Below are positions 27,576-36,884 of a DNA stretch of 64,000 nt, piece by piece (positions within the stretch are counted from its first letter, which is position 1; each line of letters begins with the position of its first letter). This DNA is from Nitrospirales bacterium. GTDB taxonomy: Bacteria; Nitrospirota; Nitrospiria; Nitrospirales; UBA8639. The stretch lies in the NCBI GenBank assembly GCA_029261355.1, contig JAJDBM010000070.1, positions 1 through 64,000 on the forward strand, in the 5' to 3' direction. A program made the position numbers and the translations under genes. The notes under the pieces were generated by a model. It was not told the DNA's origin, searched no databases, and worked only from the letters and a program-made list of their open reading frames with translations.

Positions 27576-27985
27576 TCTGTCACCTCTTTGTTTATCTTAA
27601 AGGGTACATCTTTAATGCTATGGTTTTTCATTGAGACGGATTATTTTCTCCAATCACGGATAGTTTTTTCGGTTGGTCCTGATGTTGGATTTTTTCTGAA
27701 TAAGAATATCTCCACCTTCAATAATGTTCTACTTTTTTATGAATGATGTGCTTCGACAGTTCGTGGTTTTTTGCCTGGACTTCATTTTTCTACTTTTCGA
27801 TCCCCCCCCCCTGTCGGTATCCTACTATTAGAAGTAAATGACGAGTCGTTCGGCCCAATAGGCCTATCATTTTCCTTGATGTTTATCAGTGTTTGTATTG
27901 TTTTTGCGTAAAGACGTGTCGCGTGTTTCGTTGTATGTTCCGGGGTGTTGATACCCAACCTAGAACCAACGAATGGGAGGCCAAA
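27576..27985. other. Promoter region with a C10 homopolymer
   Basis: About 400 bp without a gene, AT-rich at the left. A run of ten C (27802-27811) stands out; slippage in such tracts can change promoter spacing. It lies about 175 bp before the first outer-membrane-barrel gene. No other element is recognised. Confidence 0.6.
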
Positions 27986-28792
27986 ATGAACATGCGACTG
28001 ATGGTGGTAATTTATTTTTTTCTGGGCGTCATGCTGAACAGTATGCCTAATGTGGTAAATGCTGGTGACCATACGATAAATGAACGTATTCAAGAATTGG
28101 AACAGTCACTGAAGGAGTTACAGGATAGACAGAAGCAAGCCCCAAAAGGTTATGAGAAGACGGTTGAAGAGCATCTTGAAAAATTGGAAAGAACTCAGCC
28201 CGTGTCAGAAGGTGGTGAGGCGGGTAATATGGTATTTTTTCGAGGTGGAGGGTTTAGGGCTAGTAGTGATCGATCGAACGAAACCTTTTCTGACGTGTTT
28301 GGTGCTCAAGGTCTGAATGATGGAAATAAAGGCTATTACGTGGGGGCGGGTCTGGATATGCTCCTTTCAAAAAACCTGTGGGGATTGCTATCAAATACAT
28401 GGGCATTTGGGGAGATTGGAGTTGAATTCAAACGGTTCAATTCGAAAAAAGCCACTCAGTCGGGACCGGCAGCTGCGGGTGCTGGGTTGAGGCGGGATAA
28501 AGTCGAAATTACTCAGTTGACAGTTAGCGTGTCCCCTAAAATTATGTTTATGGAAGGGAGTCGGTTTCGTCCCTGGATTATTCCTGTTGGTTTAGACTTT
28601 CACGTGATTAGTCCACCATCAAATGAAACTACTGTGTTGGATGTTGGAGCGCAGTTTGCTGTAGGTGCTCAATATCGTCTTTGGAATGCATTTCATTTGG
28701 GAGTTGATGGCCGATATCATGTCGCAACGAGCCAGACAGATACGAATAATGATTTTGGCTCAGTTGGAGCCTATGTTGGCATTGCATTTTAA
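27986..28792 (+). CDS. Outer-membrane beta-barrel protein with coiled-coil N terminus (paralogue 1)
   Basis: A 268-residue exported protein: signal peptide, then a short coiled coil (INERIQELEQSLKELQDRQK), a GNMVFFRGG segment and a C-terminal barrel with alternating strands ending in GAYVGIAF, where the terminal Phe is typical of outer-membrane proteins. Landmark GSRFRPWIIPVGLDFHVISPP is shared with the gene at 29503, so the two are paralogues. Such coiled-coil plus barrel proteins occur among porin-like or structural barrels; the role is unknown. The start at 27986 follows GGGAGG, and the longer frame from 27893 is rejected. Downstream and convergent lies the relic of an alcohol dehydrogenase. 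Confidence 0.75.
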   Translation: MNMRLMVVIYFFLGVMLNSMPNVVNAGDHTINERIQELEQSLKELQDRQKQAPKGYEKTVEEHLEKLERTQPVSEGGEAGNMVFFRGGGFRASSDRSNETFSDVFGAQGLNDGNKGYYVGAGLDMLLSKNLWGLLSNTWAFGEIGVEFKRFNSKKATQSGPAAAGAGLRRDKVEITQLTVSVSPKIMFMEGSRFRPWIIPVGLDFHVISPPSNETTVLDVGAQFAVGAQYRLWNAFHLGVDGRYHVATSQTDTNNDFGSVGAYVGIAF

Positions 28793-28943
28793 TCTTGGAG
28801 GAAACTTCTAGAATCCAGTATTTTCCCTGAGTGCAAGATGTTCATGCGAGCATACCGACTGCAAGGTATCGGCACATGCCTATGGAGGTGAGCACGAGAG
28901 TGACGGCGCATTCACGGTCAAGGACGATTATGAGAGTTGCCTA

Positions 28944-29430
28944 GACTTTGTTCGGTAATCCTTCCATATCCCAAATGACTTTGAGTGTTCCTTTGGATAC
29001 ATCTAATTCAAGAGCCCTGAGCCCATTCGAAAGATCATAGCGGACATTGATCATAGGCTTTACTTTAATCCTCTTTGGTTCAAGACCTTGAATTGCCGAG
29101 GCCAATGAGTCAATACAGAGAGCTTCATCATTTATGAATGTATGAGGGTGGAAATACAGGACTTCGTAGAATAAGTGAAGTCTTTCTGCGAATGATCGAT
29201 CACGTCCACTAATCCATAAGCCTGTTCGAGTCTGGCCGTATATTGGTGTCCGCCATGACAAATGTTGCCTTTATGGTAGGCAGCATAGATTCTTCCGTAA
29301 TTCTTCTACCTGTTCAATCCTATCGCGCTTCAGCCAATTCAACGTCTCTGACGAATTCGTGGCTAAGAATGCCTGTATACCCAATATAGTGCTTGCTGAG
29401 TTCTATGTCAGTGGAATAACCCCCGTTGGT
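28944..29430 (-). pseudogene. Decayed zinc alcohol dehydrogenase (paralogue of 30361-31317)
   Basis: The minus strand retains the ends of an alcohol dehydrogenase, matching the intact gene: VKPMINVRYDLSNGLRALE and GTLKVI near the C terminus, and SGRDRSFAERLHL with FHPHTFINDEA for the middle. Nucleotide similarity continues to about 29425 into the N-terminal part. The coenzyme-binding half is deleted and the remaining frame (28941-29261) has neither the zinc cysteines nor a proper start. Confidence 0.85.
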
Positions 29431-29502
29431 ATTAAGTGCTAAAGGAGAAAGAACCGATAAGGTTATCTGGGAATAAATCTGTTTTAAAGGGGAGGCCGGT
29501 AT

Positions 29503-30342
29503 ATGAACAAAAGAGCGTATCTTCGTCTTTGTTTTCTGGGGAGCACCGTAATGTTGAGTATTTTCCTGGTTTATCCAATTTTTTGTCTAGCAGCACCCCC
29601 ATCGGTTGATGAACGACTTCAGCGACTCGAGAGGCAGATAGAACAGTTACGAGGGCAAACGCAAGAAGCTAAATCTATCGATGTGACGACGGTTGATGAG
29701 CGTTTGGAAAAGTTGGAAAGAAATCAACCCGCTTCTCATGGTGGTGAAACTGGAAACATGGTGTTTTTTCGCGGAGGTAGCATGTGGGCGACAAGCGATC
29801 GTTCGAACGAGGTATTTACAGATGTGTTTAGTCTTAGTGGGAAAAATGGTGGTGATAGTGGATACTATATTGGAGCTGGACTCGACCTTGTTCTTTCGAA
29901 AGATGTCTGGGGGTTGATGTCCGAGACCTGGTTGCTTGGAGAGATAGGCGTAGAATTTAAGAGGTTCAACTCCAATGAGGTGACCCATGCGGTTCCGAGT
30001 ACGTGTGCCTTTGCGAGTGTCCCAGGGTGTACGGCGAACACGAAGACCAAAGTCGAAATCACCATGCTGACGGTTGATATTTCTCCCAAGTTCATGTTCA
30101 TGGAAGGAAGTCGATTCCGGCCATGGATCATTCCTGTGGGACTAGACTTTCATGTCATTAGCCCACCCTCAAACGATACCACCTACTTGGATGTTGGAGC
30201 TCAGTTTGCCGCTGGGGCCCATTATCGTATATGGAAAGCCATACACTTAGGAGTTGACGCGAGATTTCATTTAGCTGCTGGCCAAACAGACACTACAAAT
30301 AACTTTGGTTCCGTCGGGGCCTATACGGGCATTGTGTTCTAA
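29503..30342 (+). CDS. Outer-membrane beta-barrel protein with coiled-coil N terminus (paralogue 2)
   Basis: A 279-residue paralogue of the gene at 27986, with the same plan: signal peptide, coiled coil (VDERLQRLERQIEQLRGQT), the GNMVFFRGG segment, and a barrel ending in GAYTGIVF. It differs mainly in an insertion with two cysteines (STCAFASVPGC) in a surface loop. GGGGAGG precedes the ATG. The intact dehydrogenase gene follows only 18 bp downstream on the opposite strand. Together with the first copy it makes a tandem duplication of a barrel-plus-dehydrogenase unit. Confidence 0.8.
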   Translation: MNKRAYLRLCFLGSTVMLSIFLVYPIFCLAAPPSVDERLQRLERQIEQLRGQTQEAKSIDVTTVDERLEKLERNQPASHGGETGNMVFFRGGSMWATSDRSNEVFTDVFSLSGKNGGDSGYYIGAGLDLVLSKDVWGLMSETWLLGEIGVEFKRFNSNEVTHAVPSTCAFASVPGCTANTKTKVEITMLTVDISPKFMFMEGSRFRPWIIPVGLDFHVISPPSNDTTYLDVGAQFAAGAHYRIWKAIHLGVDARFHLAAGQTDTTNNFGSVGAYTGIVF

Positions 30343-30360
30343 CCCAGTCATGGTAAGGAT

Positions 30361-31317
30361 TTAGTCCATAGAAAGAATCACTTTGAGGGTTCCTGGGGAC
30401 GCCGCTTGTTCCAGGGCTGCGAGTCCATCTGTTAGGTTGTAATGGGCATGGATCATCGGTTTCACTTCAATCAACTTTTGTTCTAGTAAGCGGATGGCAG
30501 GAGCGAAAGGACCACATCGAGAACCAATGATAGAGATTTCATTAATGACGATTTTGGCCATATCAAAGGTAAGGTTTCCATGGTACGTGGATTTAAGAAT
30601 GATCGAACCACGTGGACGGACTAATGAACTGGCAAGAGACAAACCATTTGATGTGCCAGTGGCTTCGACTACAATATCTGCTCCAGGCTTCACGTCTTGA
30701 GGTGTCGATGCGATCAGAATTCCGCGATCTGCGAGCCATGTATTTCTTTCAGCATGGCGTCCTAAAAGGCTGACGGAACATCCCGTTAATCGTAAGACTT
30801 GGACGCACAGCAGTCCGAGCTTCCCATCACCTATGACGATTACTCGATCGTCAGGATTGATTTTTACCAGTTGGGTAATTTCACAGGCGGCAGCTAACGG
30901 CTCAATAAAGATGGCTTCGTCATCGGTGAAGGTATGAGGGAGCGCATACAGGTTTTCGTACGGTAAGCGAAGCAATTCAGCGAATGATCCATCACGTCCA
31001 CTAATTCCTAAGACTGTACGATTTGGACAATGGGTTGGTCTACCGGCATGACAGGTCTGACATGTATGACAGGCCGCATTGATTTCTCCAGCCACTCGAT
31101 GTCCTAGCCATTCGGGGTGGGTTTCAGCCTGCTCCACAACTCCAACAAATTCATGGCCTAGAATGCCTTTATACCCCATATAGCCCTTACAGAGTTCAAT
31201 GTCAGTGGAACAGATGCCAGCCCGGCGAACCCTAATGATGGCCTCCTGAGAACAAGCATCTGGAGGGGGAGCCTCTTCTTTCAACTGCACGTGCTGATCA
31301 AATACTAACGCTTGCAT
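30361..31317 (-). CDS. Zinc-dependent medium-chain alcohol dehydrogenase
   Basis: A 318-residue member of the medium-chain dehydrogenase/reductase family. Catalytic-zinc residues are visible as GICSTDIELC and GHEFVG; the structural-zinc cysteines are in CHTCQTCHAGRPTHC; the NAD(P)-binding segment is DRVIVIGDGKLGLLCVQVL, with the usual Gly-rich turn reading GDGKLG. The family oxidises alcohols or polyols; the substrate is not evident. AAAGGAGG precedes the ATG. It converges with the outer-membrane-barrel gene at 29503 and has a decayed duplicate at 28944-29430. Confidence 0.9.
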   Translation of the reverse strand: MQALVFDQHVQLKEEAPPPDACSQEAIIRVRRAGICSTDIELCKGYMGYKGILGHEFVGVVEQAETHPEWLGHRVAGEINAACHTCQTCHAGRPTHCPNRTVLGISGRDGSFAELLRLPYENLYALPHTFTDDEAIFIEPLAAACEITQLVKINPDDRVIVIGDGKLGLLCVQVLRLTGCSVSLLGRHAERNTWLADRGILIASTPQDVKPGADIVVEATGTSNGLSLASSLVRPRGSIILKSTYHGNLTFDMAKIVINEISIIGSRCGPFAPAIRLLEQKLIEVKPMIHAHYNLTDGLAALEQAASPGTLKVILSMD

Positions 31318-31661
31318 GGCTAACCTCCTTTCGCAGGAGCATGATTGGTTTCACTAAACAATAGACCATAACGATTTTATACGATAGCGTCTACTGTAGG
31401 CATGTAGCATTGTGGAGTCTTATAAGGTCGTGGGTTCTGGAACGACCATATTTCTCAACGCTGGAGTAGAGCGGTGTTCTTATGTGAATTTAAAAACACG
31501 GAAATTTTGATCGTAATAATTTCTGAAGCAAAAACGAGGAACACCCTGAGGTGATCAAACGATGTTGAGGGGGTGAGGCGGGTATGGCTTAGGTCTTTTC
31601 GCGAGCAAGAGTATTAATAATGAGTATTGCGACAAATTTTCCACAAGAATATAGGTGTGAG
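31318..31661. other. Intergenic region without a recognised element
   Basis: About 340 bp between two minus-strand genes; it holds the promoter of the dehydrogenase gene. Nothing else is recognised. Confidence 0.4.
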
Positions 31662-32306
31662 TTAATATACTTTCGCTTGTTCTAAAATTTCATGGTATTG
31701 GCCAGAGTCACATGCTTGAAAATATTCCGTGGCTTGCTGGTATCGTAACTTTTCTTGCTCGGTGAGTCTTGCTGGTTCAATGACCTCAACTAACCTTTTG
31801 TATCGTTGAAAATACTGTTGGCAAGTTTGATAGTCTTTTCGATGGAACGCGATGTACCCCATGTAGACTAATGCGTTGTAATCGTTTGGCTTCATTGCCA
31901 GAACATTTGAATAGGCCTCTTCAGCTGCGATGAACTGGCCAATCTCAATATTGACGGTCCCTATCCAACTTTCAATTTGGTAGGTATTGGGGGCTAATTC
32001 CCGTGATCTTTCTAAATGGGCTAGGCTAGACCAGGCGTTTCCAATATGGAAATAGGCTTCACCGAGCATGAGATGCACCTGAGCATCGTTTGGGTGAAGT
32101 GCGGCGGCTTGATCGAGTTTGACGATAGCCTGAAAGTATCTCTTCTCCTGCCCAAGCAATTTCCCTTGAGATTTGAGTTGATGAAATGTTGATTCCTGCG
32201 AAATAGTATAGTTTTCACCTCGAATAGGAATATCTCCTGAGGTGGTGCATGAGAAAAGCATCAAGGCCGAAGCAAGGATGCAAGGAAATAGAGCAATACT
32301 TTTCAT
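31662..32306 (-). CDS. TPR-repeat lipoprotein
   Basis: A 214-residue lipoprotein (lipobox LMLFSC near residue 20) made of tetratricopeptide repeats, seen for example in AIVKLDQAAALHPNDAQVHLMLGEAYFHIG and AYSNVLAMKPNDYNALVYMGYIAF. TPR lipoproteins at the outer membrane usually act as assembly scaffolds, as PilF does for pilus secretins. No pilus or secretin gene is nearby, so no specific partner can be proposed. Confidence 0.8.
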   Translation of the reverse strand: MKSIALFPCILASALMLFSCTTSGDIPIRGENYTISQESTFHQLKSQGKLLGQEKRYFQAIVKLDQAAALHPNDAQVHLMLGEAYFHIGNAWSSLAHLERSRELAPNTYQIESWIGTVNIEIGQFIAAEEAYSNVLAMKPNDYNALVYMGYIAFHRKDYQTCQQYFQRYKRLVEVIEPARLTEQEKLRYQQATEYFQACDSGQYHEILEQAKVY

Positions 32307-32531
32307 GGAAGACTCTTTTCTGTTCGCACTATCAAACTTTAATAACTTTTGAAAACTCGGGGTTGTAAAGTTGGAGAAAATGAAAGAGTTATCACCTATA
32401 GGGAAAGAATAGGTCGATAATAATTCTGAAGGCTATAACCCATTTGGTGGGTACAGGGAACGATTGTATTACTGTAAAACACCTAAGTGGTAAAGTGAGG
32501 CATTAGAAGAGGATGTTGGAGTTGAATCTTT

Positions 32532-32804
32532 TTAGAATGAGCGGGGTCGATATAATTCTTTGCGGGTCGTAATACGATGAATGTCTACAACGTGCTCTTT
32601 TCGATCGATTGCGTAGAGGATACGCCAGGTATCAACTGCATACTGAGATATATCAGGTAGGCTTGATAAGGGTTGATGGCGAAGGTTTTCCGCATTCGAA
32701 GCCAACCATTTTGTCTTATCAAGGAGACGTTGAGCTGTGAGGGTGTCGATTAGACGGAGGTCCTTGATGACTGTGGGTAAGTATGCAACTTGATACCAGG
32801 CCAT
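32532..32804 (-). CDS. RelE/ParE-type toxin
   Basis: A 90-residue protein with the RelE/ParE fold: an N-terminal beta strand (YQVAYLPTVIKDLRLID), two helices, a central DTWRILYAIDRKEHVVDIHRI with the conserved Arg-Ile-Leu-Tyr, and a basic end. RelE-type toxins cleave mRNA at the ribosome, while ParE-type toxins hit DNA gyrase; sequence alone does not separate them. It follows its presumed antitoxin with a 6-bp gap. Confidence 0.85.
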   Translation of the reverse strand: MAWYQVAYLPTVIKDLRLIDTLTAQRLLDKTKWLASNAENLRHQPLSSLPDISQYAVDTWRILYAIDRKEHVVDIHRITTRKELYRPRSF

Positions 32805-32810
32805 GTGACG

Positions 32811-33014
32811 TCACCAGTGGAGTCCAAGTTTTTCTGCAATGTCATCTCCAGTCATCCGTTCTGAGGAGGACAGGGACTCTTTGAGTCGCTCGCGTACAGT
32901 TTCGTCCAAGGGTAATCCTAGGTCAGGGTCACCTAGCAGCTCACATAGCCGGTCGTCCACCATGCCTTTGACAAGGTCTTTAAATTGTTGAGCAGTTAGA
33001 TCTGATACATTCAT
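32811..33014 (-). CDS. Antitoxin of the RelE/ParE pair
   Basis: A 67-residue acidic protein (LTAQQFKDLVKGMVDDRLCELLGDPDLGLPLDETVRERLKES) located immediately upstream of the RelE/ParE-type toxin on the same strand. Small size, acidity and the GLPLDETVRERLKES segment resemble the addiction-module antitoxins encoded beside RelE genes. It would neutralise the toxin and, together with it, autoregulate the operon. Confidence 0.75.
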   Translation of the reverse strand: MNVSDLTAQQFKDLVKGMVDDRLCELLGDPDLGLPLDETVRERLKESLSSSERMTGDDIAEKLGLHW

Positions 33015-33336
33015 TTTTGATGGCTCACATGATTGGATGACATTATCAACTTAGGATAAAAAATATAAGAATATCTCTGTGAGCATACTACGAAGGTAAG
33101 AGGAGTAAAAGCAATTGAGCAATCTGTTGATTCAAACATTAGTTTACGTGGGGTTGGCTAGGAGTCATTAAAATGCTTCGGAATTTTAAGGGTAGCTTGC
33201 CTTGTATTTTGTATTTGTTTGGTCCGAATGTAGAGTAGGTGTGTTTATTCAAGACCAGCATATGTACCTACATTTGTAGCATTAATGGAACGATGTGATA
33301 GATTAGAACTATGTTCGTTGATGATTGGGAAATACT
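33015..33336. other. Divergent intergenic region
   Basis: About 320 bp between the toxin-antitoxin operon and ppnN, which are divergently transcribed. It should contain both promoters; no operator is recognised. Confidence 0.4.
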
Positions 33337-34734
33337 ATGAGGTCGATCAAATTGAGGCGGCTGTCCCCAAGTCCTGGCATTGGGGTGAGTCTCACGCCAG
33401 ATACCTCTATGAACATGTTATCTCAGCACGAGGTCGAAAAACTTTGTGATACGAGTCAGGGTGGCCTTCATGAAATTTTTCGGAACAGCGCGTTAGCCGT
33501 GTTGACCTGTGGTGATGAAACTGACGACACCATAGCATTTTTTTCCCGTTACGCTAACTTCGATATTGCCTTAGAACAACGTGATCGTGGAGTGAAACTT
33601 GAGCTGATCAATGCTCCTTCTAGTGCCTTTGTTGATGGTGAAATTATTCAAGGTATTAAAGAGCATCTATTTTCAGTTTTACGGGATATCATCTATGTGC
33701 ACAACGAAATGCAGCACAATGGCAAATTTAATGTCCTGACCTCCAAGGGCATTACGAACGCGATTTTTCATATTTTACGTAATGCAAAAATCATTAAATC
33801 GGTTGAAGAGCCACATTTGGTGGTGTGTTGGGGAGGGCATTCGATTAGTGATGTGGAATATCGTTATGCAAAAGTAGTCGGGTATCAATTAGGGTTACGT
33901 TCCATGGATATCTGTACGGGCTGTGGTCCAGGGGCTATGAAGGGCCCAATGAAAGGGGCCAACATTGCTCATGCCAAACAGCGTATTAAAAATGGCCGAT
34001 ATTTAGGTTTAACGGAACCTGGTATCATCGCGGCAGAAGCTCCGAATCCTATCGTGAATGATCTGGTTATTATGCCGGACATCGAGAAACGCCTTGAAGC
34101 ATTTGTTCGTGTCGGCCATGGATTTGTGGTGTTCCCAGGTGGAGTCGGCACGACGGAAGAAATACTCTATTTGCTTGGAATCCTTCTTCATCCAGACAAT
34201 GCAGATGTTCCTTTTCCCCTCATATTTACTGGGCCGAGAGGCAGTACCAAGTACTTTAAGAGTATTGATGCTTTTATCAAGAATACGCTTGGTCCGAAGG
34301 CCGCTCAACGGTATCAGATCATCACCGATAACCCTGAACGGGTGGCCGCTGAAATGAAGAAAGGTATCCAGCGAGTTCGAGAGTTTCGAAAAGAAACCCG
34401 TGACGCATTCTATTTTAACTGGCATTTGACCATTGATCATGAATTTCAAAAACCTTTTGACCCCACTCATGTGTCAATGGAGAAGTTAAATCTCCATGCT
34501 GACCAACCAATCCACCTGCTGGCTGCCAATTTACGTCGAGCCTTTTCTGGAATTGTGGCTGGGAATGTAAAGTCTCAAGCCCTCAATGCTATTGTGAAAG
34601 ATGGACCATTTAAAATTCATGGAGATCCTGCGATCATGAAACTCATGGATGAGTTATTGCATTCCTTCATCGCACAAAATCGCATGAAAATTGATCAACA
34701 AAACTACAAACCCTGCTATGAAATCATTGCCTAA
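33337..34734 (+). CDS. ppnN: Pyrimidine/purine nucleotide 5'-monophosphate nucleosidase
   Basis: A 465-residue protein that follows E. coli PpnN along its length: the RGVKLELINAP and VLRDIIYVHNEMQ N-terminal region, the LOG-family core VVCWGGHSISDVEY, ICTGCGPGAMKGPMKG, the PGGVGTTEE nucleotide-binding motif and the C-terminal LLAANLRRAFSGIVAGNVK. The enzyme splits nucleoside monophosphates to base and ribose 5-phosphate and in E. coli is activated by (p)ppGpp. The extra N-terminal residues before MLSQHEVEKL are about ten more than in E. coli. The start at 33337 is preferred over the upstream TTG at 33325. Confidence 0.93.
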   Translation: MRSIKLRRLSPSPGIGVSLTPDTSMNMLSQHEVEKLCDTSQGGLHEIFRNSALAVLTCGDETDDTIAFFSRYANFDIALEQRDRGVKLELINAPSSAFVDGEIIQGIKEHLFSVLRDIIYVHNEMQHNGKFNVLTSKGITNAIFHILRNAKIIKSVEEPHLVVCWGGHSISDVEYRYAKVVGYQLGLRSMDICTGCGPGAMKGPMKGANIAHAKQRIKNGRYLGLTEPGIIAAEAPNPIVNDLVIMPDIEKRLEAFVRVGHGFVVFPGGVGTTEEILYLLGILLHPDNADVPFPLIFTGPRGSTKYFKSIDAFIKNTLGPKAAQRYQIITDNPERVAAEMKKGIQRVREFRKETRDAFYFNWHLTIDHEFQKPFDPTHVSMEKLNLHADQPIHLLAANLRRAFSGIVAGNVKSQALNAIVKDGPFKIHGDPAIMKLMDELLHSFIAQNRMKIDQQNYKPCYEIIA

Positions 34735-35344
34735 TGAAAGTATGTTCAAGAATTTTTGATTAGAATGGCAATGAGGTTGAACTGTATCAAACTGCCTCCT
34801 AGCGATACCTAATCCTCTCTCAAATTTATCCTTCTTTATTTCAATTTCTGCCTCACTGGTCAAGTTTTCCACTATCAGCTTGAATGGGTTTTGGTTGATT
34901 CTCGGAGTGGTATTCTAAATACATTGAGAAACTCATTCTCAATTCCATAAATATCGATGAGGTTTTGAAGTTCTGTTTTGGCGTTCGTTATCTTTTAAGA
35001 TGACGTTCATAACTCAGGGCTTATTTTCCTTTGAAAAATTCACGTTTACTGTAGGGGTTTTTGTTCGAACCGTATGTTCTTCCCTACGACAGTATGGTCT
35101 ATTCAAACTCTGAACATAATAATGTTTTACGATAAAATCTACGTCTACGGCGAGAGTTATGTTATGGCTGGCAATTTTTTCATCGCTAGACGATAAAAGT
35201 GGCCTCTTTTTTGCTGAGTATTAATTTTAATGGGAGACGAAATGGAAAGAGAAGGTTGAGTCATGCGTTCAAGGTAATCAATATTTTGGACGCTGGCGGT
35301 CGAGATCAAGTTCCTATTTTCCTAATTTTCAAAGGAGTAATATT
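34735..35344. other. Gene-poor region of about 600 bp
   Basis: No intact gene is visible. On the minus strand short protein-like stretches (AELQNLIDIYGIENEFLNVF-type sequence around 34900-35000) occur without a complete frame, so degraded coding sequence is possible. Confidence 0.35.
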
Positions 35345-35731
35345 ATGACAATCAATCTAAAGAATTTAAGCATTTTTCAAGTGGTTATGTTGAGTTTTAT
35401 TTTATCTGTATTGATGCCTCTTGCTACTTCAAATGCGCTGGAGGGTGAGCCTGCGCCTCTGACAAAAGAACTTGCTGAGGAAAACCTTGAACCGTTTGCA
35501 GGTGCCTACAAGGAGGTCACCCAGATTCATAATGCCTATGAGCAAAAGATTATTGAGTCAAGTGAGCAGTCTCAGGTCGATGTTCTACAGCAAGAGGCAA
35601 ACGATAAGATGAGTAAGGCCGTTACGAATCGTGGATTGACGATTGAGGATTACAACAAGATATTTAAAATTATTCTTAATGATCCAGCTCTTAAAGAAGA
35701 ATTTAAGACCGTGCTCAATCGAATGCCTTAA
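35345..35731 (+). CDS. Exported DUF4168-domain protein
   Basis: A 128-residue exported protein (signal ending at TSNALEG) with a DUF4168-type domain: an alpha-helical region with FAGAYKEVTQIHNAYEQKI, repeated acidic-basic helices and GLTIEDYNKIFKII...LKEEFKTVL. The family is periplasmic and of unknown function. CAAAGGAG precedes the ATG. It stands alone. Confidence 0.75.
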   Translation: MTINLKNLSIFQVVMLSFILSVLMPLATSNALEGEPAPLTKELAEENLEPFAGAYKEVTQIHNAYEQKIIESSEQSQVDVLQQEANDKMSKAVTNRGLTIEDYNKIFKIILNDPALKEEFKTVLNRMP

Positions 35732-35829
35732 AGAGTATGATGGGTAGTCAAGGGGGATTTTTGTAGGAATTTCTTTAGTTTTACATGTATATGCTTTTTG
35801 ATCAAATAAAAATACTGATATGTACTTTT

Positions 35830-35937
35830 TTATAATTCTGGGCCAGAGAACAGATGTTGTCGCCAGGCTTCGTGAACCACGATGGAAACAGCCTTGCTAA
35901 GATTCAAGCTGTGGGAGTCTGGCTTCAACTGAATCCT
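35830..35937 (-). pseudogene. Fragment duplicating the 3' end of trmL
   Basis: Minus-strand translation reads as the C-terminal end of TrmL, ending in SLNLSKAVSIVVHEAWRQH, beside SLNLSNAVAVVTYEVWRQH in the intact gene at 39297. DNA identity is roughly 70 percent over about 100 bp. There is no start and the fragment is too short to be functional. The two copies are in the same orientation and flank the protease genes. Confidence 0.85.
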
Positions 35938-36076
35938 TTATTGAATATTTTCGATCCCAATTCTATGGATTTTGCGGAACGTTTTCACTTCAAGACCAAT
36001 GACGTGAGTGTCGTCAGGAAAATAATGTGATATTTTTGTAACTAGTAGTCTCTTTAGTGAGATGAGAGGATAGAAG

Positions 36077-36715
36077 TTACGATATAGGAATTGGTTGTTC
36101 TTCGTCAGGAAAGGCTGTGGGATCAATCTCACGAATGCTATGAAAGTCTTCGTCTATATTTCGGATTTCGTACCAATGGGTTCCGACTCGAATATTTCCT
36201 ACCAAACTATTTTGTTCCCGCACCAACGTCACGGTCCCAGCTAATTCTCCTGTAATAGAGCCATGCCAAATATATTGGTCTGTGATAGGGTCAATGAGAG
36301 TATTTCTTGTGGTCAAAAACTCTGCGTCTTTAAAAAGATTGAGCCGGACGTGAGCTTCGATTGTTAATGCATCCAGATTAACCTTCACGTGTCGACTTCG
36401 AATAATTGTTGGATCTTTATTTTCCCCTTCTTTTATTTGGATGAGGAAATCGTGCTGTGATTTTGTCAATTCTCCATCATTTGAAAAATTAATATCAGAA
36501 AATAAACTTGGATAGGGTTGACTATGCACAATGAGAGATCCTTGCGAAAGTAGAATTATAATCGCCGCTAATATGATACATCCATGAATGCTAAAGACGG
36601 TCTTATGAATGTCTTGAGAATGATCTGGTCTTGAAAAAAGGGTTGTGGTTAATTTCCTGAACCATTTTGCCATGTGTTTGGAATTTTTTTTCATCATTAT
36701 GATTTTCCTTTTCAT
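36077..36715 (-). CDS. Propeptide-only paralogue of the reprolysin-like protease
   Basis: A 212-residue protein with an N-terminal membrane/signal segment (SIHGCIILAAIIILLSQGSLIV) followed by a region homologous to the propeptide of the adjacent protease: DPTIIRSRHVKVNLDALT beside DPILIRSRHVKAQMTFLK, and LVGNIRVGTHWYEIR beside MVGNIRVDDKSYQIR. The catalytic HExxH domain is absent altogether. It could be a free inhibitor or chaperone of the protease, as separate propeptides sometimes are, or simply a truncated duplicate. The gene is intact, with no internal stops. Confidence 0.75.
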   Translation of the reverse strand: MKRKIIMMKKNSKHMAKWFRKLTTTLFSRPDHSQDIHKTVFSIHGCIILAAIIILLSQGSLIVHSQPYPSLFSDINFSNDGELTKSQHDFLIQIKEGENKDPTIIRSRHVKVNLDALTIEAHVRLNLFKDAEFLTTRNTLIDPITDQYIWHGSITGELAGTVTLVREQNSLVGNIRVGTHWYEIRNIDEDFHSIREIDPTAFPDEEQPIPIS

Positions 36716-36810
36716 TTTAGATTCTTCAATAATTGTGCCGTTGTTCGGACCATAGTAGAGAACTTAGTATCATAATGGCCTTTTGCTTTCGTGTAAGGTG
36801 GGAACATTTA

Positions 36811-36850
36811 AATGAGAATGGCGAGTCTTTATAGACTCGCCATTCTCATT
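36811..36850. terminator. Long perfect hairpin, probable terminator of the protease gene
   Basis: AATGAGAATGGCGAGTC and its exact complement form a 17-bp stem around a TTTATA loop, about 35 bp after the protease stop codon on the minus strand. The tract after it on that strand (TTAAATG) is only weakly T-rich, so termination is likely but not certain; it may also stabilise the mRNA end. Confidence 0.65.
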
Positions 36851-36884
36851 GACTAGCCTGATGGCCAAATCCTAGTCTGATTGA

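Noticed and set aside
34654-34872. 72-codon minus-strand frame
   Set aside because: Mostly antisense to the end of ppnN; only the first third lies outside it.
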